In this document: positions 8,777 to 17,899 of the stretch, one piece after another | How positions within the stretch are numbered: position 1 is the stretch's first letter | How the letters are laid out: each line of letters starts with the position of its first letter | NCBI GenBank assembly: GCA_028714735.1 | Contig: JAQTLU010000002.1 | Coordinates: forward strand, 1-64,000 | Length of the DNA stretch: 64,000 nucleotides | Direction of reading: 5' to 3' | Source: Gallionellaceae bacterium | GTDB lineage: Bacteria > Pseudomonadota > Gammaproteobacteria > Burkholderiales > Thiobacillaceae | The notes under the pieces: model-generated | Database searches by the model: none | What the model saw: only the letters and a program-made list of their open reading frames with translations | Told to the model about the DNA's origin: nothing | Translations under genes and position numbers: made by a program

Positions 8777-10300
8777 TCACCCGGCCCGTTGCGGCGGCAG
8801 GGTCGGCGTCAGCCAGCCGCGGCCGTCGCCGTTGATCAGTCGCTCGGCGCTCTCCGGTCCCCAGGAGCCGGTGGCGTAGTTCGGGAAGTCGGCCGGCCGC
8901 TCGGCCCAGGACTGCACCACCGGGTCGAGCAGGGCCCAGGCGGCGTCGACCTGGTCGGCCCGCATGAACAGGCTCTGGTCGCCGGCCAGGACGGCGGCCA
9001 GCAGGGTTTCGTAGGGTTTGGGCGGTTCGGCCTGGAACGCCTCGCGGTAGGTGAAGCGCAGGTCCTGCTGGCGCAGGGCGAAATGGGCGCCGGGGACCTT
9101 CAGGTTGAGCTTGAGGTCCATGCCCTCGTCCGGATGCAGGCGCAGCACCAGGCGCACCGGACCGTGGTCGGCGGCGGCGCCGGCCGGCCAGGCCTGGTGC
9201 GGCACCGGGCGGAAGCGGATGGACACCTCGGAGACGTCCTCCGCCATGCGCTTGCCGGTGCGCAGGTAGAACGGCACGTCCTGCCAGCGCCAGTTGTCGA
9301 CCAGGAGCTTGATGGCGGCAAAGGTCTCGACGTTGGAGGCGGGCGCGATGCCGTCCTCCTGGCGGTAGCCCGGCATCTGGCTGCCGTGGATCCAGCCGGG
9401 GCCGTACTGGCCGCGCGCGGCGTACTCGTCCACCGCCGCCGCCGGGATCGGGCGCAGGGCGCTGAGCAGGTCCATCTTGCGGTCGCGCAGGTTGTCGGCG
9501 TCGAACCGGGCCGGCGGTTCCATGGCGACCAGGCAGAAGATCTGCAGCAGATGGTTCTGCACCATGTCGCGCAGGCAGCCGGCGCCCTCGTAATAGTTGG
9601 CGCGGTGCTCCACGCCCAGGGTTTCGGCCACGGTGATGGCGACGTGGTCGATGTAGCGGCGGTCCCAGATCGGCTCGAAGATGGGGTTGGCGAAACGCAG
9701 GGCGAGAATGTTCTGCACCGTCTCCTTGCCCAGGAAGTGGTCCATGCGATAGAGCTGGCTCTCCTGGAAGTGGGCGGCGAGTTCGCTGTCCAGGGCGCGG
9801 AAGCTGGCCCGGTCGCGGCCGAGCGGCTTTTCCACCACCAGCCGGGCACGCGCCCGGTCCTGTTCCAGTCCGGCGGCGGCCAGGCCGTGCGCGGCCGGGC
9901 CGAACAGGCGCGGCGGAATGGCCAGGTAGTACACCGCCAGCGGCGGTTCGCCCAAGGTGGCGGTGAGCTCGGCCAGGCGCGGGGCCAGCGCGGTGCCGGC
10001 CTGCTCGATGTCGGCGGTCAGGTAGTCGATGCGGGCGGCGAAGGACTGCCAGGTCGCATCATCGCCCAGGCCCAGGCGGGAGAACTGCTCGATGCCGTCG
10101 CGGCAGCGCGCCCGCATGGCCTCGGCGGTGTCCGGCTTGCGATCTACTCCGACCAGGGCGAAACGTTCCGGCAGGCCGCCGTCGCGATACAGGTCGTACA
10201 GTGCCGGCACCACCAGGCGCCAGGCCAGGTCGCCGGCGGCGCCGAGCAGGGCGAGGAACAGGGGGGCCGGGATGTCGTCCTGGGCTGGCTGGCTGGGCAT
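8777..10300 (-). CDS. zwf: glucose-6-phosphate 1-dehydrogenase
   Basis: 507 residues, normal length. It oxidises glucose 6-phosphate to 6-phosphogluconolactone with NAD(P)+ (oxidative pentose phosphate or Entner-Doudoroff route). Signatures are the substrate loop RMDHFLGKETVQN, the catalytic-type His in RDMVQNH, and YLRTGKRM with a conserved Lys. The N-terminal dinucleotide loop is unusual: GAAGDLAWRLVVPAL where the family has GxxGDLxxRKLxPAL. The usual Lys after Arg is therefore Leu and the middle Gly-Ser is Ala-Ala-like. GGAG sits 7 bases before the ATG. The gene heads a unit with MarC; no pgl or edd is next to it. Confidence 0.93.
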   Translation of the reverse strand: MPSQPAQDDIPAPLFLALLGAAGDLAWRLVVPALYDLYRDGGLPERFALVGVDRKPDTAEAMRARCRDGIEQFSRLGLGDDATWQSFAARIDYLTADIEQAGTALAPRLAELTATLGEPPLAVYYLAIPPRLFGPAAHGLAAAGLEQDRARARLVVEKPLGRDRASFRALDSELAAHFQESQLYRMDHFLGKETVQNILALRFANPIFEPIWDRRYIDHVAITVAETLGVEHRANYYEGAGCLRDMVQNHLLQIFCLVAMEPPARFDADNLRDRKMDLLSALRPIPAAAVDEYAARGQYGPGWIHGSQMPGYRQEDGIAPASNVETFAAIKLLVDNWRWQDVPFYLRTGKRMAEDVSEVSIRFRPVPHQAWPAGAAADHGPVRLVLRLHPDEGMDLKLNLKVPGAHFALRQQDLRFTYREAFQAEPPKPYETLLAAVLAGDQSLFMRADQVDAAWALLDPVVQSWAERPADFPNYATGSWGPESAERLINGDGRGWLTPTLPPQRAG

Positions 10301-10440
10301 GGTGCGCTCCTCCTGTTGGTGTTATGGGCCTTTGCACGAGGCATGCCGGCTGAGCCAGCTAGTAGACACTGGCCGACGTGTCGAGCGTCCTCGATAGAAC
10401 GCCCGGATCCGATTTGGTTCCGGCTGGATGCCGGTGATGT

Positions 10441-10926
10441 TCAGCGCAGCTGCCAGATGCCGGGTTCGCGCAGACAGGCGCTCTGGCGGACGCGCTTGTT
10501 GCCGGTGACCAGTTCGAATTCGCGGCAGGGCAGGCCGTCGTGGACCGAGGGGGCCAGCGGGCGCACCTGGTAGCGCACGCCGCCTTCGCCTTGCCAGGTC
10601 ACGCGATGGCGGACGCGGGTCAGCTCCAGGGCGTGGCCGATGCAGGCGGCATCGGCCGGGTCGATGCCGGGGGCGTCCTTGGCGACGACCGCGATGGCAA
10701 CCTTGTGGCCGTCGCCCAGCGCGGCGGCCACGGCGGCGCGGTGGCATTTGCCGCGGGTGATGCCGTAGTCGGCATCCCAACTCCTGCCGGTGTAGCCCAT
10801 GTAGTAGTGGCCGAGCCGGCCGTCGTGCGCCCCGGCCGGTCCGGAAGGGGCGGCCCGGAGCGGACCTTGCACCATGGCAAGCAGCAGTGCGGCGGCAAGC
10901 AGGAGAGGTCTGTGGTTCCGGGGCAT
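10441..10926 (-). CDS. exported protein, unknown (surface-antigen-like C-terminus)
   Basis: 161 residues with a Sec signal peptide (LLLAAALLLAMVQGPLRA, cleavage near residue 26). The C-terminal part, PCREFELVTGNKRVRQSACLREPGIWQL, has the Cys-Arg-Glu ... Ala-Cys ... Gly-x-Trp spacing seen at the end of 17-kDa surface-antigen/RT0821-type outer-membrane proteins. The Gly-rich membrane-inserting N-terminal part of those is absent. Two Cys may form a disulfide. Probably periplasmic or surface associated; the function is not identifiable. Confidence 0.6.
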   Translation of the reverse strand: MPRNHRPLLLAAALLLAMVQGPLRAAPSGPAGAHDGRLGHYYMGYTGRSWDADYGITRGKCHRAAVAAALGDGHKVAIAVVAKDAPGIDPADAACIGHALELTRVRHRVTWQGEGGVRYQVRPLAPSVHDGLPCREFELVTGNKRVRQSACLREPGIWQLR

Positions 10927-10946
10927 GGCGGGCTCCTAGGCGTTGG

Positions 10947-11495
10947 TTAAAGTAGCGTCAGGACGAGCAGCCCGGCGATCAACAGGCCGATGCCGGCCAT
11001 GACGATATTCGGGTCAGGCTCCTCCAGGTTCTGTCTCACCTGCAATTGCATCCGGTCGATCTGGATGGCCGGCTCGGCTGCCGGGGTGACGGTCAAGGTG
11101 TAATTGCCGGGCTGTACCTTGTTCATGAATAGCAGATGTTCGCGAAAGGCCGGGTTCGAATTGGCGAAACTTTTCACGCCCAGGCTGAAATTCAGGGGTT
11201 TGGCGGCCGTGCCGTCGAGCGACAGGATGGCGCTGTAGTGATCGCTGGGCGGCTGGTTTTCATCCATGTTGGGGGAGAAATGGCCTTGCGCGACGAGCAC
11301 CAGGCCGACCGGGGCCATGCCTGCGGCGAGCGAGAACGGTTCGGACTGCCAGAGCTGTGGCCGGTTGGCTGCGCCGGCGGCCGCCTTGAGGGTCAACAGG
11401 GTGGCGACGCTGCCGGTGTAGAACTTGGCATGGATCCAGTAGGCGGGGCCGACCAGAAGGCCGCAGACGATGAGTGCAAGGGCAAACTTTTTCAT
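10947..11495 (-). CDS. two-span membrane-anchored protein, unknown
   Basis: 182 residues. It has an N-terminal anchor (MKKFALALIVCGLLVGPAYW), a roughly 135-residue periplasmic domain with beta character (NFSLGVKSF, PGNYTLTVTPA) and a C-terminal span (IVMAGIGLLIAGLLVLTLL). ATG at 11495 was chosen over an open reading frame that runs about 40 codons further upstream with proline/arginine-rich, non-family-like sequence. It lies 20 bases upstream of the surface-antigen-like gene on the same strand and may be cotranscribed with it. I do not recognise the family. Confidence 0.6.
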   Translation of the reverse strand: MKKFALALIVCGLLVGPAYWIHAKFYTGSVATLLTLKAAAGAANRPQLWQSEPFSLAAGMAPVGLVLVAQGHFSPNMDENQPPSDHYSAILSLDGTAAKPLNFSLGVKSFANSNPAFREHLLFMNKVQPGNYTLTVTPAAEPAIQIDRMQLQVRQNLEEPDPNIVMAGIGLLIAGLLVLTLL

Positions 11496-11651
11496 GAGGC
11501 TGGGGCGTTCGGCCGGGATGCCGGCCGGAGGATGGTGGATAAAGGCCTTCAGTTTGGCGGGTTTGCCGGTTTTGTCCAGCCTCGGCGGGGCTGGCCGGGT
11601 TGCACCCCAAGGACGCATACTGGCGGCCGGTCCGGATTGTGAAGGCTAGGC

Positions 11652-11984
11652 ATGAATAAACTGACGGTAGCCCTGACTGCCCTGCTGGCCGGTGGCGCGG
11701 CCGGATATTTTGCCGCAACGCTGAGCAGCGGTGCGCCGGAACGGACGCGGCTGGAACGGGATTTCCAGGTCCGGGTCGAGGAATACCAGCCGACCTGTGC
11801 GCAACTCAGCAAGGAAGGCCTGAATGGGCCGGTGCGGGCCGGCAGCGATTACCTGTTCGTCCGGGTCCAGCCGGATTACTTCTACGTCATCGGCCTGCGC
11901 GCCGAACCCGGCCAGCCGCCGATCACCGCCTGGTGGGGGGCGGCGCGCCAGTCGGCACGGGCCCAGGCCTGCGCAAAGCCCTGA
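11652..11984 (+). CDS. small exported or anchored protein, unknown
   Basis: 110 residues with an N-terminal hydrophobic segment (LTVALTALLAGGAAGYFAATL) that is either a signal peptide or an anchor. The rest is a short soluble domain with two Cys (PTCAQL and a Cys near the end) and an aromatic core (YLFVRVQPDYFYVIGLR). The only plus-strand gene between 11.6 and 17.1 kb, it ends 8 bases before the convergent tautomerase gene. No function can be assigned. Confidence 0.6.
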   Translation: MNKLTVALTALLAGGAAGYFAATLSSGAPERTRLERDFQVRVEEYQPTCAQLSKEGLNGPVRAGSDYLFVRVQPDYFYVIGLRAEPGQPPITAWWGAARQSARAQACAKP

Positions 11985-11991
11985 GTACGGC

Positions 11992-12177
11992 TCAGTCCTC
12001 GTCGAGCAACTGGCCGGCGATGGCCCAGTTCTCGTCCGGCAATTCCTCGAAGGCGATGTAGGTGTAGCGCTTCGGCTTGAGGGCGATGCGTTCCAGGGTG
12101 TCGGTGATTTCCGCGGCGATCTTTTTCTTCTGGTCGCGGCTGAGGCTGCCGGCCAGCTTGATGGTGACGACGGGCAT
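11992..12177 (-). CDS. 4-oxalocrotonate tautomerase family protein
   Basis: 61 residues, starting Met-Pro-Val-Val-Thr-Ile. After Met removal, Pro1 would be the catalytic base of the tautomerase superfamily. The start at 12177 was chosen for this reason and because AAGGAG stands 5 bases upstream; a GTG two codons earlier would bury the proline. The pattern IAAEITDTLERIALKPKRYTYIAFEEL fits the beta-alpha-beta fold. It starts 2 bases past the stop of the glycosylase gene and ends the operon. Substrate unknown; such proteins are often orphan members of degradation pathways. Confidence 0.82.
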   Translation of the reverse strand: MPVVTIKLAGSLSRDQKKKIAAEITDTLERIALKPKRYTYIAFEELPDENWAIAGQLLDED

Positions 12178-12179
12178 GG

Positions 12180-12824
12180 TCACTCCTTTTCTGAATCGAT
12201 TTGCGCGAATACCGCCTTGAACATTGCCGGGGTCAGGCGGCGGGTCTGGGTGTTGTAGCGGCTGCAGTGGTAGGAGTCATACAGGCGGCGGCCGTCCGGC
12301 AGGACATGGGCGGCGCCGTGGCCGAAGCGATAGTCGCGCTGTTTCAGGCCCCCCGCCTTCAGGATTGCGGAGTGGGCGACCTGGCCGAGTGCGAGCAGCC
12401 TGACGCGGGGTTCCAGGGCCGCCAGCTCGGCCTTGAGGTAGCCGTTGCAGAGCTTGATTTCGGCCGGTTCCGGCTTGTTGCCGGGCGGCACGCATTTGAC
12501 CGCGTTGGTGATCCGGCAGCCGGTCAGGGTCAGGCCGTCGTCGGCGGCCATGGAGACCGGTCGGTCGGCGTAGCCGAATTCGTGCAGGGTCTCGTAGAGC
12601 AGCAGGCCGGCGTGGTCGCCGGTGAACGGCCGGCCGGTGCGGTTGGCGCCGTGCAGGCCCGGGGCCAGGCCGACGATCAGCAGTTCGGGCTGGGCGTCGC
12701 CGAACGGCGGCACCGGGCGGCAGTAGTAGCCGGGATAGGCCTGTCGGGCCGTGTCCAGAAAGCCGGCCAGGCGCGGGCAGGCGGTACAGTCCGCATCGAA
12801 TGGCGGCAAGTGGGCGCGTCGCAT
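12180..12824 (-). CDS. uracil-DNA glycosylase, family 5 (UDGb type)
   Basis: About 214 residues. It removes uracil (and likely hypoxanthine or xanthine) from DNA. The family-5 signature GLAPGLHGANRTGRPFTGD lies near residue 55-75. An N-terminal CTACPRL with later Cys residues (CRITNAVKCVPPGN) gives the four Cys expected for the 4Fe-4S cluster, and the second motif HCSRYNTQT supplies the DNA-intercalating His region. ATG at 12824 was chosen: AGGAG overlaps the stop of the upstream DUF2863 gene, so translation is probably coupled. Confidence 0.88.
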   Translation of the reverse strand: MRRAHLPPFDADCTACPRLAGFLDTARQAYPGYYCRPVPPFGDAQPELLIVGLAPGLHGANRTGRPFTGDHAGLLLYETLHEFGYADRPVSMAADDGLTLTGCRITNAVKCVPPGNKPEPAEIKLCNGYLKAELAALEPRVRLLALGQVAHSAILKAGGLKQRDYRFGHGAAHVLPDGRRLYDSYHCSRYNTQTRRLTPAMFKAVFAQIDSEKE

Positions 12825-12834
12825 CGGTCGACTC

Positions 12835-13998
12835 CTAGTGCAGGTGCATCGGCGCGGCGTCGGCTTCCGCTTCCGGCATCTCGGCATGCACCGACTCGCC
12901 ATCGGTATTGGGGAACAGCGGCGCGCCGCAGTCCTCGCAGTATTCCAGCGGCATGCGCTGGTCGAGCATGAGGATGTGGCTGAGGCCGGCCTGCTTCAGG
13001 GTCTGTTCGATCTCGCCGGCGATGTCGGTGGTTTCGTCTTCCGTGCCCAGCAGCGGCCAGACCACGCCGTGCAGCATCTGCTCGTCGCCCTGGCGGGCGA
13101 AGCCGATCCGCCACTCGACCAGGCGGTGGTCGTAATAGGGCGCGGCGACCGCCTGCAGGCCGGCGGCCGGCAGGTCGAGTGCCGCCTGCAGGTAGGCGGC
13201 GGTGGCGGTCAGCGAATAACTGCGTGCGGCCTGGTCGGCCTGGCGCCAGGCGGAGAAATAGGCATCCGGCAGCAGCAACTGGATGGTGCAGCCGGGCATC
13301 GCCGCCTGCAGGCTGGGGCCGGCCTGGGCCTGCCACTCCTTGAGCGCGGTTTCCCGGTTGCCGTCGATCTCCTGCCAGCGGAACAGGGGCCGCCCCTCGG
13401 GGGCGCTGATCACCGCCATGACGTAACGCAGATCGGCGATGTAATGACCGGTCTCGGGCAGGCCATCGGCGGCGATGGCGAGGTCGCCGTCGGCCGCGGC
13501 GACTTCGCCGAGCCGGCGCGCGAAGCGGTGGGTCTCGACGAAACCGCGCGGCAGCTGGTCCGGGCTGAACAGCAGGTCGGCCAGTCCGACGCGGACGCCA
13601 TCGGCCAGGACATGGGCCTGCATCTGCACCCTCAGGGCGGCCAGCAGCGCGTCCGGCAGCTTGCGATCCGGGATGCGGTAGCGCGACCAGGCCAGGATGG
13701 GCAGCGCCACCAGGAGGAATTGCCGGCTGCCGTCGCCGTGGCTTTCGCTGCCGGCCTCGATCAGGTCGGCAAGGCCGTCGTAGGCGCGGCCATGGGTCTC
13801 GTGCAGGCGGTCGAGGGCCTGGTTGAGGGCCTCTTCCTGGCTGGCGGCAAGCATCTTGTCGATCAGCAGGTCCTGTTCGGCCTCCCACCAGATGTCTTCG
13901 GCGCGGCTGCCGGAATCGGCCAGCCCCTTGGCCAGCCAGACCAGGCGTTCGGCGTCCCGGCTGAGGCGGTGGGAGGTGTAGTGTCGACGTTGTTTCAT
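12835..13998 (-). CDS. DUF2863 family protein
   Basis: 387 residues, full length for DUF2863, a family I know essentially from Betaproteobacteria. The N-terminus is rich in basic and helical residues (RRHYTSHRLSRDAERLVWLAKGL), followed by a mixed alpha/beta body. The C-terminal segment has a CEDCGAPLF Cys pair that could bind metal, then an acidic tail ending in HLH. No signal peptide. The biochemical role is unknown. It lies between the CDF exporter and the uracil-DNA glycosylase in a tightly packed minus-strand operon. Its presence is the main lineage clue in the window. Confidence 0.82.
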   Translation of the reverse strand: MKQRRHYTSHRLSRDAERLVWLAKGLADSGSRAEDIWWEAEQDLLIDKMLAASQEEALNQALDRLHETHGRAYDGLADLIEAGSESHGDGSRQFLLVALPILAWSRYRIPDRKLPDALLAALRVQMQAHVLADGVRVGLADLLFSPDQLPRGFVETHRFARRLGEVAAADGDLAIAADGLPETGHYIADLRYVMAVISAPEGRPLFRWQEIDGNRETALKEWQAQAGPSLQAAMPGCTIQLLLPDAYFSAWRQADQAARSYSLTATAAYLQAALDLPAAGLQAVAAPYYDHRLVEWRIGFARQGDEQMLHGVVWPLLGTEDETTDIAGEIEQTLKQAGLSHILMLDQRMPLEYCEDCGAPLFPNTDGESVHAEMPEAEADAAPMHLH

Positions 13999-14005
13999 CT
14001 GGGGC

Positions 14006-14947
14006 CTAATTCAGTGGTTCCGGACAGCAGGAGGGGCAGGCAACCGAGTTTAGCGCCTCGGGTTGCAGGGTGACATGGCCGATGCCGTGGTTGAGCCGCA
14101 TCAGGTCGCGCGCCTGGACCAGGATGTCGGTCCAGTCGGCCAGGTATTCGATGTCCAGGTGCGCCGACAGGGCGATCTGGCCGGACGACAGGGTCCAGAT
14201 GTGCAGGTCGTGCACCGAGGCGACGCCTTCTATGCCGGTCAGGTCGGCGCCGACCGCGTGTAGGTCGATGTGCTCCGGCACCGATTCGAGCAGGACGTGG
14301 ATGGCCTCAGAGAGCAGCCGCCAGGCTGATACCAGGATCAGGCCGGATACCAGCAGCGACAGCAGTGGGTCGATGGTGGTCCAGCCGGTGAAGGTGATCA
14401 CCAGGCCCGCGACCAGGGCCGCCACCGAGCCGAGGATGTCGCCCAGGACGTGCATCATCGCGGCGCGGGTGTTCAGGGTCGCCTCGCCCTTGGACAGTTG
14501 CCAGGCGACGCCGAGGTTGACCAGCAGGCCGACCATGGCGACCGCGGTGACGGCGCCGCCCTGCACGGCGATGGGGCTGGCGAAGCGCTCCAGGGCCTCC
14601 TTGGCGATGAACACGATCAGCGCCAGCATGAGCAGGCTGTTGACCAGCGCCGCCAGGACCTCCATCCGGACCAGGCCGTAGGTGTGGCGTCCGGAGGGCG
14701 GCTTCCTGGCCAGCCAGGCGGCCAGGGCCGCCAGGCCCAGGGCGGTGGAGTCGGTCAGCATGTGGCCGGCATCGGAGATCAGCGCCAGCGAGCCGGACCA
14801 CCAGCCGGCTGCCGCCTCGACGAAGGCGAAGCCGAGGGTCAGGTAGAGTGCTCCGGTCAGGTGGTCGTGGTGACCATGGTGGTCGTGGTGGTCGTGATGG
14901 CCCGTGTGGCTTGCATCCTCGTCGATGGCGTGGTGATGGTCAGCCAT
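14006..14947 (-). CDS. cation diffusion facilitator metal exporter
   Basis: 313 residues. The His/Asp-rich N-terminus ([13 protein letters not shown]) is a metal-collecting tail. Six membrane segments follow with the conserved site residues: [15 protein letters not shown] in TM2 (His-Asp metal site) and [13 protein letters not shown] in TM5. The cytoplasmic C-terminal domain ([19 protein letters not shown]) is typical of CDF/ZitB/CzcD proteins, and the end carries a CCPE motif. It probably exports Zn2+ (or Co2+/Cd2+) in exchange for protons. Its start overlaps the end of nagZ by 8 bases. Confidence 0.92.
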   Translation of the reverse strand: MADHHHAIDEDASHTGHHDHHDHHGHHDHLTGALYLTLGFAFVEAAAGWWSGSLALISDAGHMLTDSTALGLAALAAWLARKPPSGRHTYGLVRMEVLAALVNSLLMLALIVFIAKEALERFASPIAVQGGAVTAVAMVGLLVNLGVAWQLSKGEATLNTRAAMMHVLGDILGSVAALVAGLVITFTGWTTIDPLLSLLVSGLILVSAWRLLSEAIHVLLESVPEHIDLHAVGADLTGIEGVASVHDLHIWTLSSGQIALSAHLDIEYLADWTDILVQARDLMRLNHGIGHVTLQPEALNSVACPSCCPEPLN

Positions 14948-16028
14948 GGTCGGCCTTCATCGAGTCGTTGAGCGTGAGCTCGGCGTCGGTCTGGCCGAGG
15001 CCGGCGAGGTGGTGCAGGGCGTTCATGTAGCGTGCGCTCTCGTGCAGGGCGACCCGGCTGGGCGGGTGCGGCCGGCCGTGCATGCGGGCGAAACGGATCA
15101 GCGAGATCGGTGCGGTGTCCCATTTCAACTCGGCCAGCAGATGGTCGGCCTGCCTGGGCTGGTTGCACAGCAGGGCCATGTCGCAGCCGGCGGCCAGGGC
15201 GGCCCGGGCCCGCTCGACCACCGAGCCGGCCACGCTGGCGCCCTCCATGGCGAGGTCGTCGCTGAAGATGATGCCCTCGAAGCCGTAGCGGCCGCGCAGC
15301 ATGTCGTGCAGCCAGTGGCGCGAAAAGCCGGCCGGGTTGGGATCGACCCTGGAGTAGATGACGTGGGCCGGCATGATGCCGGCCAGGCCGAGGTCGATCA
15401 GGCGCCGGAACGGCACGATGTCGGTCTCTTCCAGTGCTTTCAGTTCGCGCTCGTCGACCGGGATGGCGAGGTGGGAGTCGGCGGCGACGAAGCCGTGACC
15501 GGGGAAGTGCTTGCCGACCGCGTTCATGCCGGCTTCGTGCAGACCCAGCACCAAAGAATGGCCCAGTTCGGCCACCGCCTCGGGGTCGCGGTGGAAGGCG
15601 CGGTTGCCGATCACGCCGCTGTTGCCGTAGTCGAGGTCGAGCACCGGCGCGAAGCTGAAATCGACTCCGGCGGCGCGCAGTTCCGCGCCCAGTACATAGC
15701 CGGCATCGCGGGCCAGGCGCTTGGCCCGGTTCGGATGTTCGCTCCAGGCCTCGCCCAGGCTGCCCATCGGCGGAATGGCGGTGTAGCCGGCGCGGAAGCG
15801 CTGCACCCGGCCACCTTCGTGGTCGACCCCGATCAGCAGCGGCGGCTGGCGCAGGGCGTGGATCTCGCGGCACAGCTCGGTGATCTGCTCCGGGTTTGCG
15901 TAGTTGCGTGCGAACAGGATCACGCCGCCGACCTGTGGGTGGCACAGGCGGCGACGGTCGTCGTCGTTCAGGGCCTGGCCCTCGACGTCGAGCATCAGGG
16001 GGCCGAGCGGCTGTCTCAGCGCGGTCAT
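14940..16028 (-). CDS. nagZ: beta-N-acetylhexosaminidase (peptidoglycan recycling)
   Basis: 362 residues, the usual NagZ length. A GH3 single-domain enzyme that cleaves GlcNAc from anhydro-muropeptides in the cytoplasm. Motifs: [16 protein letters not shown], the His-Asp loop [14 protein letters not shown] (general acid/base region), and the nucleophile Asp in [13 protein letters not shown]. No signal peptide, as expected. It overlaps acpS by 4 bases and the CDF gene by 8. The acpS-nagZ pairing is common in Beta- and Gammaproteobacteria. Confidence 0.96.
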   Translation of the reverse strand: MTALRQPLGPLMLDVEGQALNDDDRRRLCHPQVGGVILFARNYANPEQITELCREIHALRQPPLLIGVDHEGGRVQRFRAGYTAIPPMGSLGEAWSEHPNRAKRLARDAGYVLGAELRAAGVDFSFAPVLDLDYGNSGVIGNRAFHRDPEAVAELGHSLVLGLHEAGMNAVGKHFPGHGFVAADSHLAIPVDERELKALEETDIVPFRRLIDLGLAGIMPAHVIYSRVDPNPAGFSRHWLHDMLRGRYGFEGIIFSDDLAMEGASVAGSVVERARAALAAGCDMALLCNQPRQADHLLAELKWDTAPISLIRFARMHGRPHPPSRVALHESARYMNALHHLAGLGQTDAELTLNDSMKADHG

Positions 16029-16402
16029 GTCTCGGCCACCGCGAAGGCGACGACGTGTTCGCGTTCGTCGCTGATGGACAGATGGACCCGGCCGATCCGG
16101 CGCTCGGCCAGCCAGGCATCGAGTTCGGGGGCGCAGCGGAAGTCGGGCCGGCCGAGGTCGTCATGGCCGATCCGGATGCCGGACAGGCTGACCGGGGCGC
16201 GCAGGCCGGTGCCGACCGCCTTGGCGAAGGCCTCCTTGGCGGCGAAGCGCTTGGCCAGGAAGCGGTCGCGGTCGCCCACGCCGGCATATTCGGCCATCTC
16301 CTCCGGGGCCAGGATGCGCCGGGCCAGGCGCTCGCCGTGGCGGGCATGCATGGCGCGCACGCGCTCGACCAGGACCAGGTCGACGCCGATGCCGTGGATC
16401 AT
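16025..16402 (-). CDS. acpS: holo-[acyl-carrier-protein] synthase
   Basis: 125 residues. It transfers 4'-phosphopantetheine from CoA to acyl carrier protein. It has the canonical start [15 protein letters not shown] with the Mg-binding Asp and the second motif [15 protein letters not shown] with the conserved Glu. It overlaps the membrane protein gene upstream (ATGA, 4 bases) and nagZ downstream (4 bases), so all are translated from one message. Confidence 0.97.
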   Translation of the reverse strand: MIHGIGVDLVLVERVRAMHARHGERLARRILAPEEMAEYAGVGDRDRFLAKRFAAKEAFAKAVGTGLRAPVSLSGIRIGHDDLGRPDFRCAPELDAWLAERRIGRVHLSISDEREHVVAFAVAET

Positions 16403-17124
16403 GCCGGCAGTCCTCTACGGCCGCGGTCCAGGGCTTCCAGGCCGTGATGGGTGAAGGCCAGGGCCATGTAGACCGGGGCGAGGAAGTTGACGATGGGCAC
16501 GAAGTGGAGCAGGCCGAGCAGGCTGCTCAGGCTGAGCAGGCGCCAGCCGCCGGCATGGCGGTTGTCCTTCAGTTCAGTGGCCGAGGCATGGTCGGCTAGG
16601 GCGTCGTACATGAACAGTTTCTGGTTCAGCCAGGCGTTGAGCAGGATGGATACCGCGATGCCGAACGGGGCGAGCAGCCACACCGGCAGCAGCACGACCC
16701 AGGCGAGCAGGTAGAGCACCAGGGCGACCAGGCCGTTGAACACGCTGCCGATCACGCCGCCGCCGCGCTGGCGTTCGAGGTCGGGATAGTAACGTTCGGC
16801 GACGAAGTTGACGATCAGGGGCATCAGGGCCAGCGAGGTGATCAGGAGGGCGGTGACGTACATGGCCGGCAGCCAGAGCAGGGCGAGTACGAACATCGCG
16901 GCATAGGCGGTCAGCCATTCGGCGCCCAGCCACAGCGCCAGGTCGTTGAGCGGGGTGGCGGCGAGCAGGGCGGCGATCTCGGCCTTCCAGGCGCTGCCGA
17001 ACAGCCAGGCCAGGCCGCCCCAGAGCAGCAGGGACAGCACCATGGGCCAGAAGGCCAGGGTGAGCATGCGCGGCGCCAGCAGGTCCTGGGCGGCGCGTTG
17101 CAGTGAACGCAGGATGGATTCCAT
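16399..17124 (-). CDS. CysZ/EI24-like membrane protein
   Basis: 241 residues, about five to six membrane or in-plane helices, with the EI24/CysZ-domain pattern (LTLAFWPMVLSLLLWGG, FVAERYYPDLERQRGG, VNFLAPVYMALAFTHHGLE). CysZ proteins import sulfate, but many distant EI24-domain relatives have no proven substrate, and no cys genes are adjacent. No ribosome site precedes the ATG; a TATAAT box sits only 8 bases upstream, so the message may be leaderless. First gene of the operon running down to about 11.99 kb. Confidence 0.78.
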   Translation of the reverse strand: MESILRSLQRAAQDLLAPRMLTLAFWPMVLSLLLWGGLAWLFGSAWKAEIAALLAATPLNDLALWLGAEWLTAYAAMFVLALLWLPAMYVTALLITSLALMPLIVNFVAERYYPDLERQRGGGVIGSVFNGLVALVLYLLAWVVLLPVWLLAPFGIAVSILLNAWLNQKLFMYDALADHASATELKDNRHAGGWRLLSLSSLLGLLHFVPIVNFLAPVYMALAFTHHGLEALDRGRRGLPA

Positions 17125-17132
17125 AAAACTGG

Positions 17133-17160
17133 ATTATACCGGTCGGGCTTTTGCGATAAT
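17133..17160. promoter_or_regulatory. overlapping divergent promoters
   Basis: On the minus strand a perfect TATAAT occupies 17138-17133, 8 bases before the start codon of the CysZ-like gene. On the plus strand GATAAT at 17155-17160, with an extended -10 TG (17152-17153), can serve the nitroreductase gene that starts at 17189. No strong -35 hexamer is seen for either. The two elements are so close that RNA polymerase could not use both at once. Confidence 0.5.
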
Positions 17161-17188
17161 CACCTGATTTGCACTTGGAGCCGAGACC

Positions 17189-17851
17189 ATGATCGACCCG
17201 CAGACCGTCCTGGAGGCCTTCCATTTTCGCCATGCCTGCAAGGAATTCGACCCGGCGCAGAAGATCCCCGCCGAGGCGTTCGACATGATCCTGGAGGCCG
17301 GGCGGCTGTCGCCCAGTTCGTTCGGCTACGAACCCTGGCAGTTCGTGGTGATCCAGAATCCCGAACTGCGCGGGCAACTGCTGCCGGTGACCTGGGGCGC
17401 CCAGAAGCAGTTGCCCACGTCCAGCCACTATGTCGCCATCCTGGTGCGCAAGGGCGGCCTGCGCTACGACGGCGAGCACATCCGGCACATGCTGCACGAC
17501 ATCTACAAGTTCCCGCCCGAGCGGGTCGAGGGCCGCAACAAGGTCTACCGCAAGTTCCAGGAATCCGACTTCAAGCTGCTGGAGAGCGAGCGCGCCCTGT
17601 TCGACTGGGGCTGCAAGCAGGCCTATATCGCCCTCGGCAACATGATGACCGCCGCGGCCTTGATCGGCATCGACTCCTGTCCGGTGGAAGGCTACGACCA
17701 GGCCGAGGCCGAGGCCGTCCTGGCCGGGGCCGGGGTGCTCGACACGCGGGAATGGGGCCTGGCGGTAATGGTGGCGTTCGGCTACCGGGTCAACCCGCAG
17801 TCGGCCAAGGTGCGCCAGCCGATGGCCGACGTGGTGCGCTGGTTTGACTGA
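17189..17851 (+). CDS. nitroreductase family NAD(P)H:FMN oxidoreductase
   Basis: 220 residues. The N-terminal FMN-binding motif (FHFRHACKEFDPAQKIP, equivalent of RRSxRxF), LSPSSFGYEPWQFVVI and the C-terminal AVMVAFGYR are those of NfsB/YdgI-type nitroreductases. It probably forms a homodimer with FMN and reduces nitro or quinone compounds with NAD(P)H; the true substrate is unknown. Single gene, transcribed away from the CysZ-like operon from the extended -10 promoter. GGAG lies 9 bases before the ATG. Confidence 0.9.
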   Translation: MIDPQTVLEAFHFRHACKEFDPAQKIPAEAFDMILEAGRLSPSSFGYEPWQFVVIQNPELRGQLLPVTWGAQKQLPTSSHYVAILVRKGGLRYDGEHIRHMLHDIYKFPPERVEGRNKVYRKFQESDFKLLESERALFDWGCKQAYIALGNMMTAAALIGIDSCPVEGYDQAEAEAVLAGAGVLDTREWGLAVMVAFGYRVNPQSAKVRQPMADVVRWFD

Positions 17852-17899
17852 TTTGTCGCACAGTCTGGATTCGCTCCGAGCGAACCAGCCCGGAGAATC

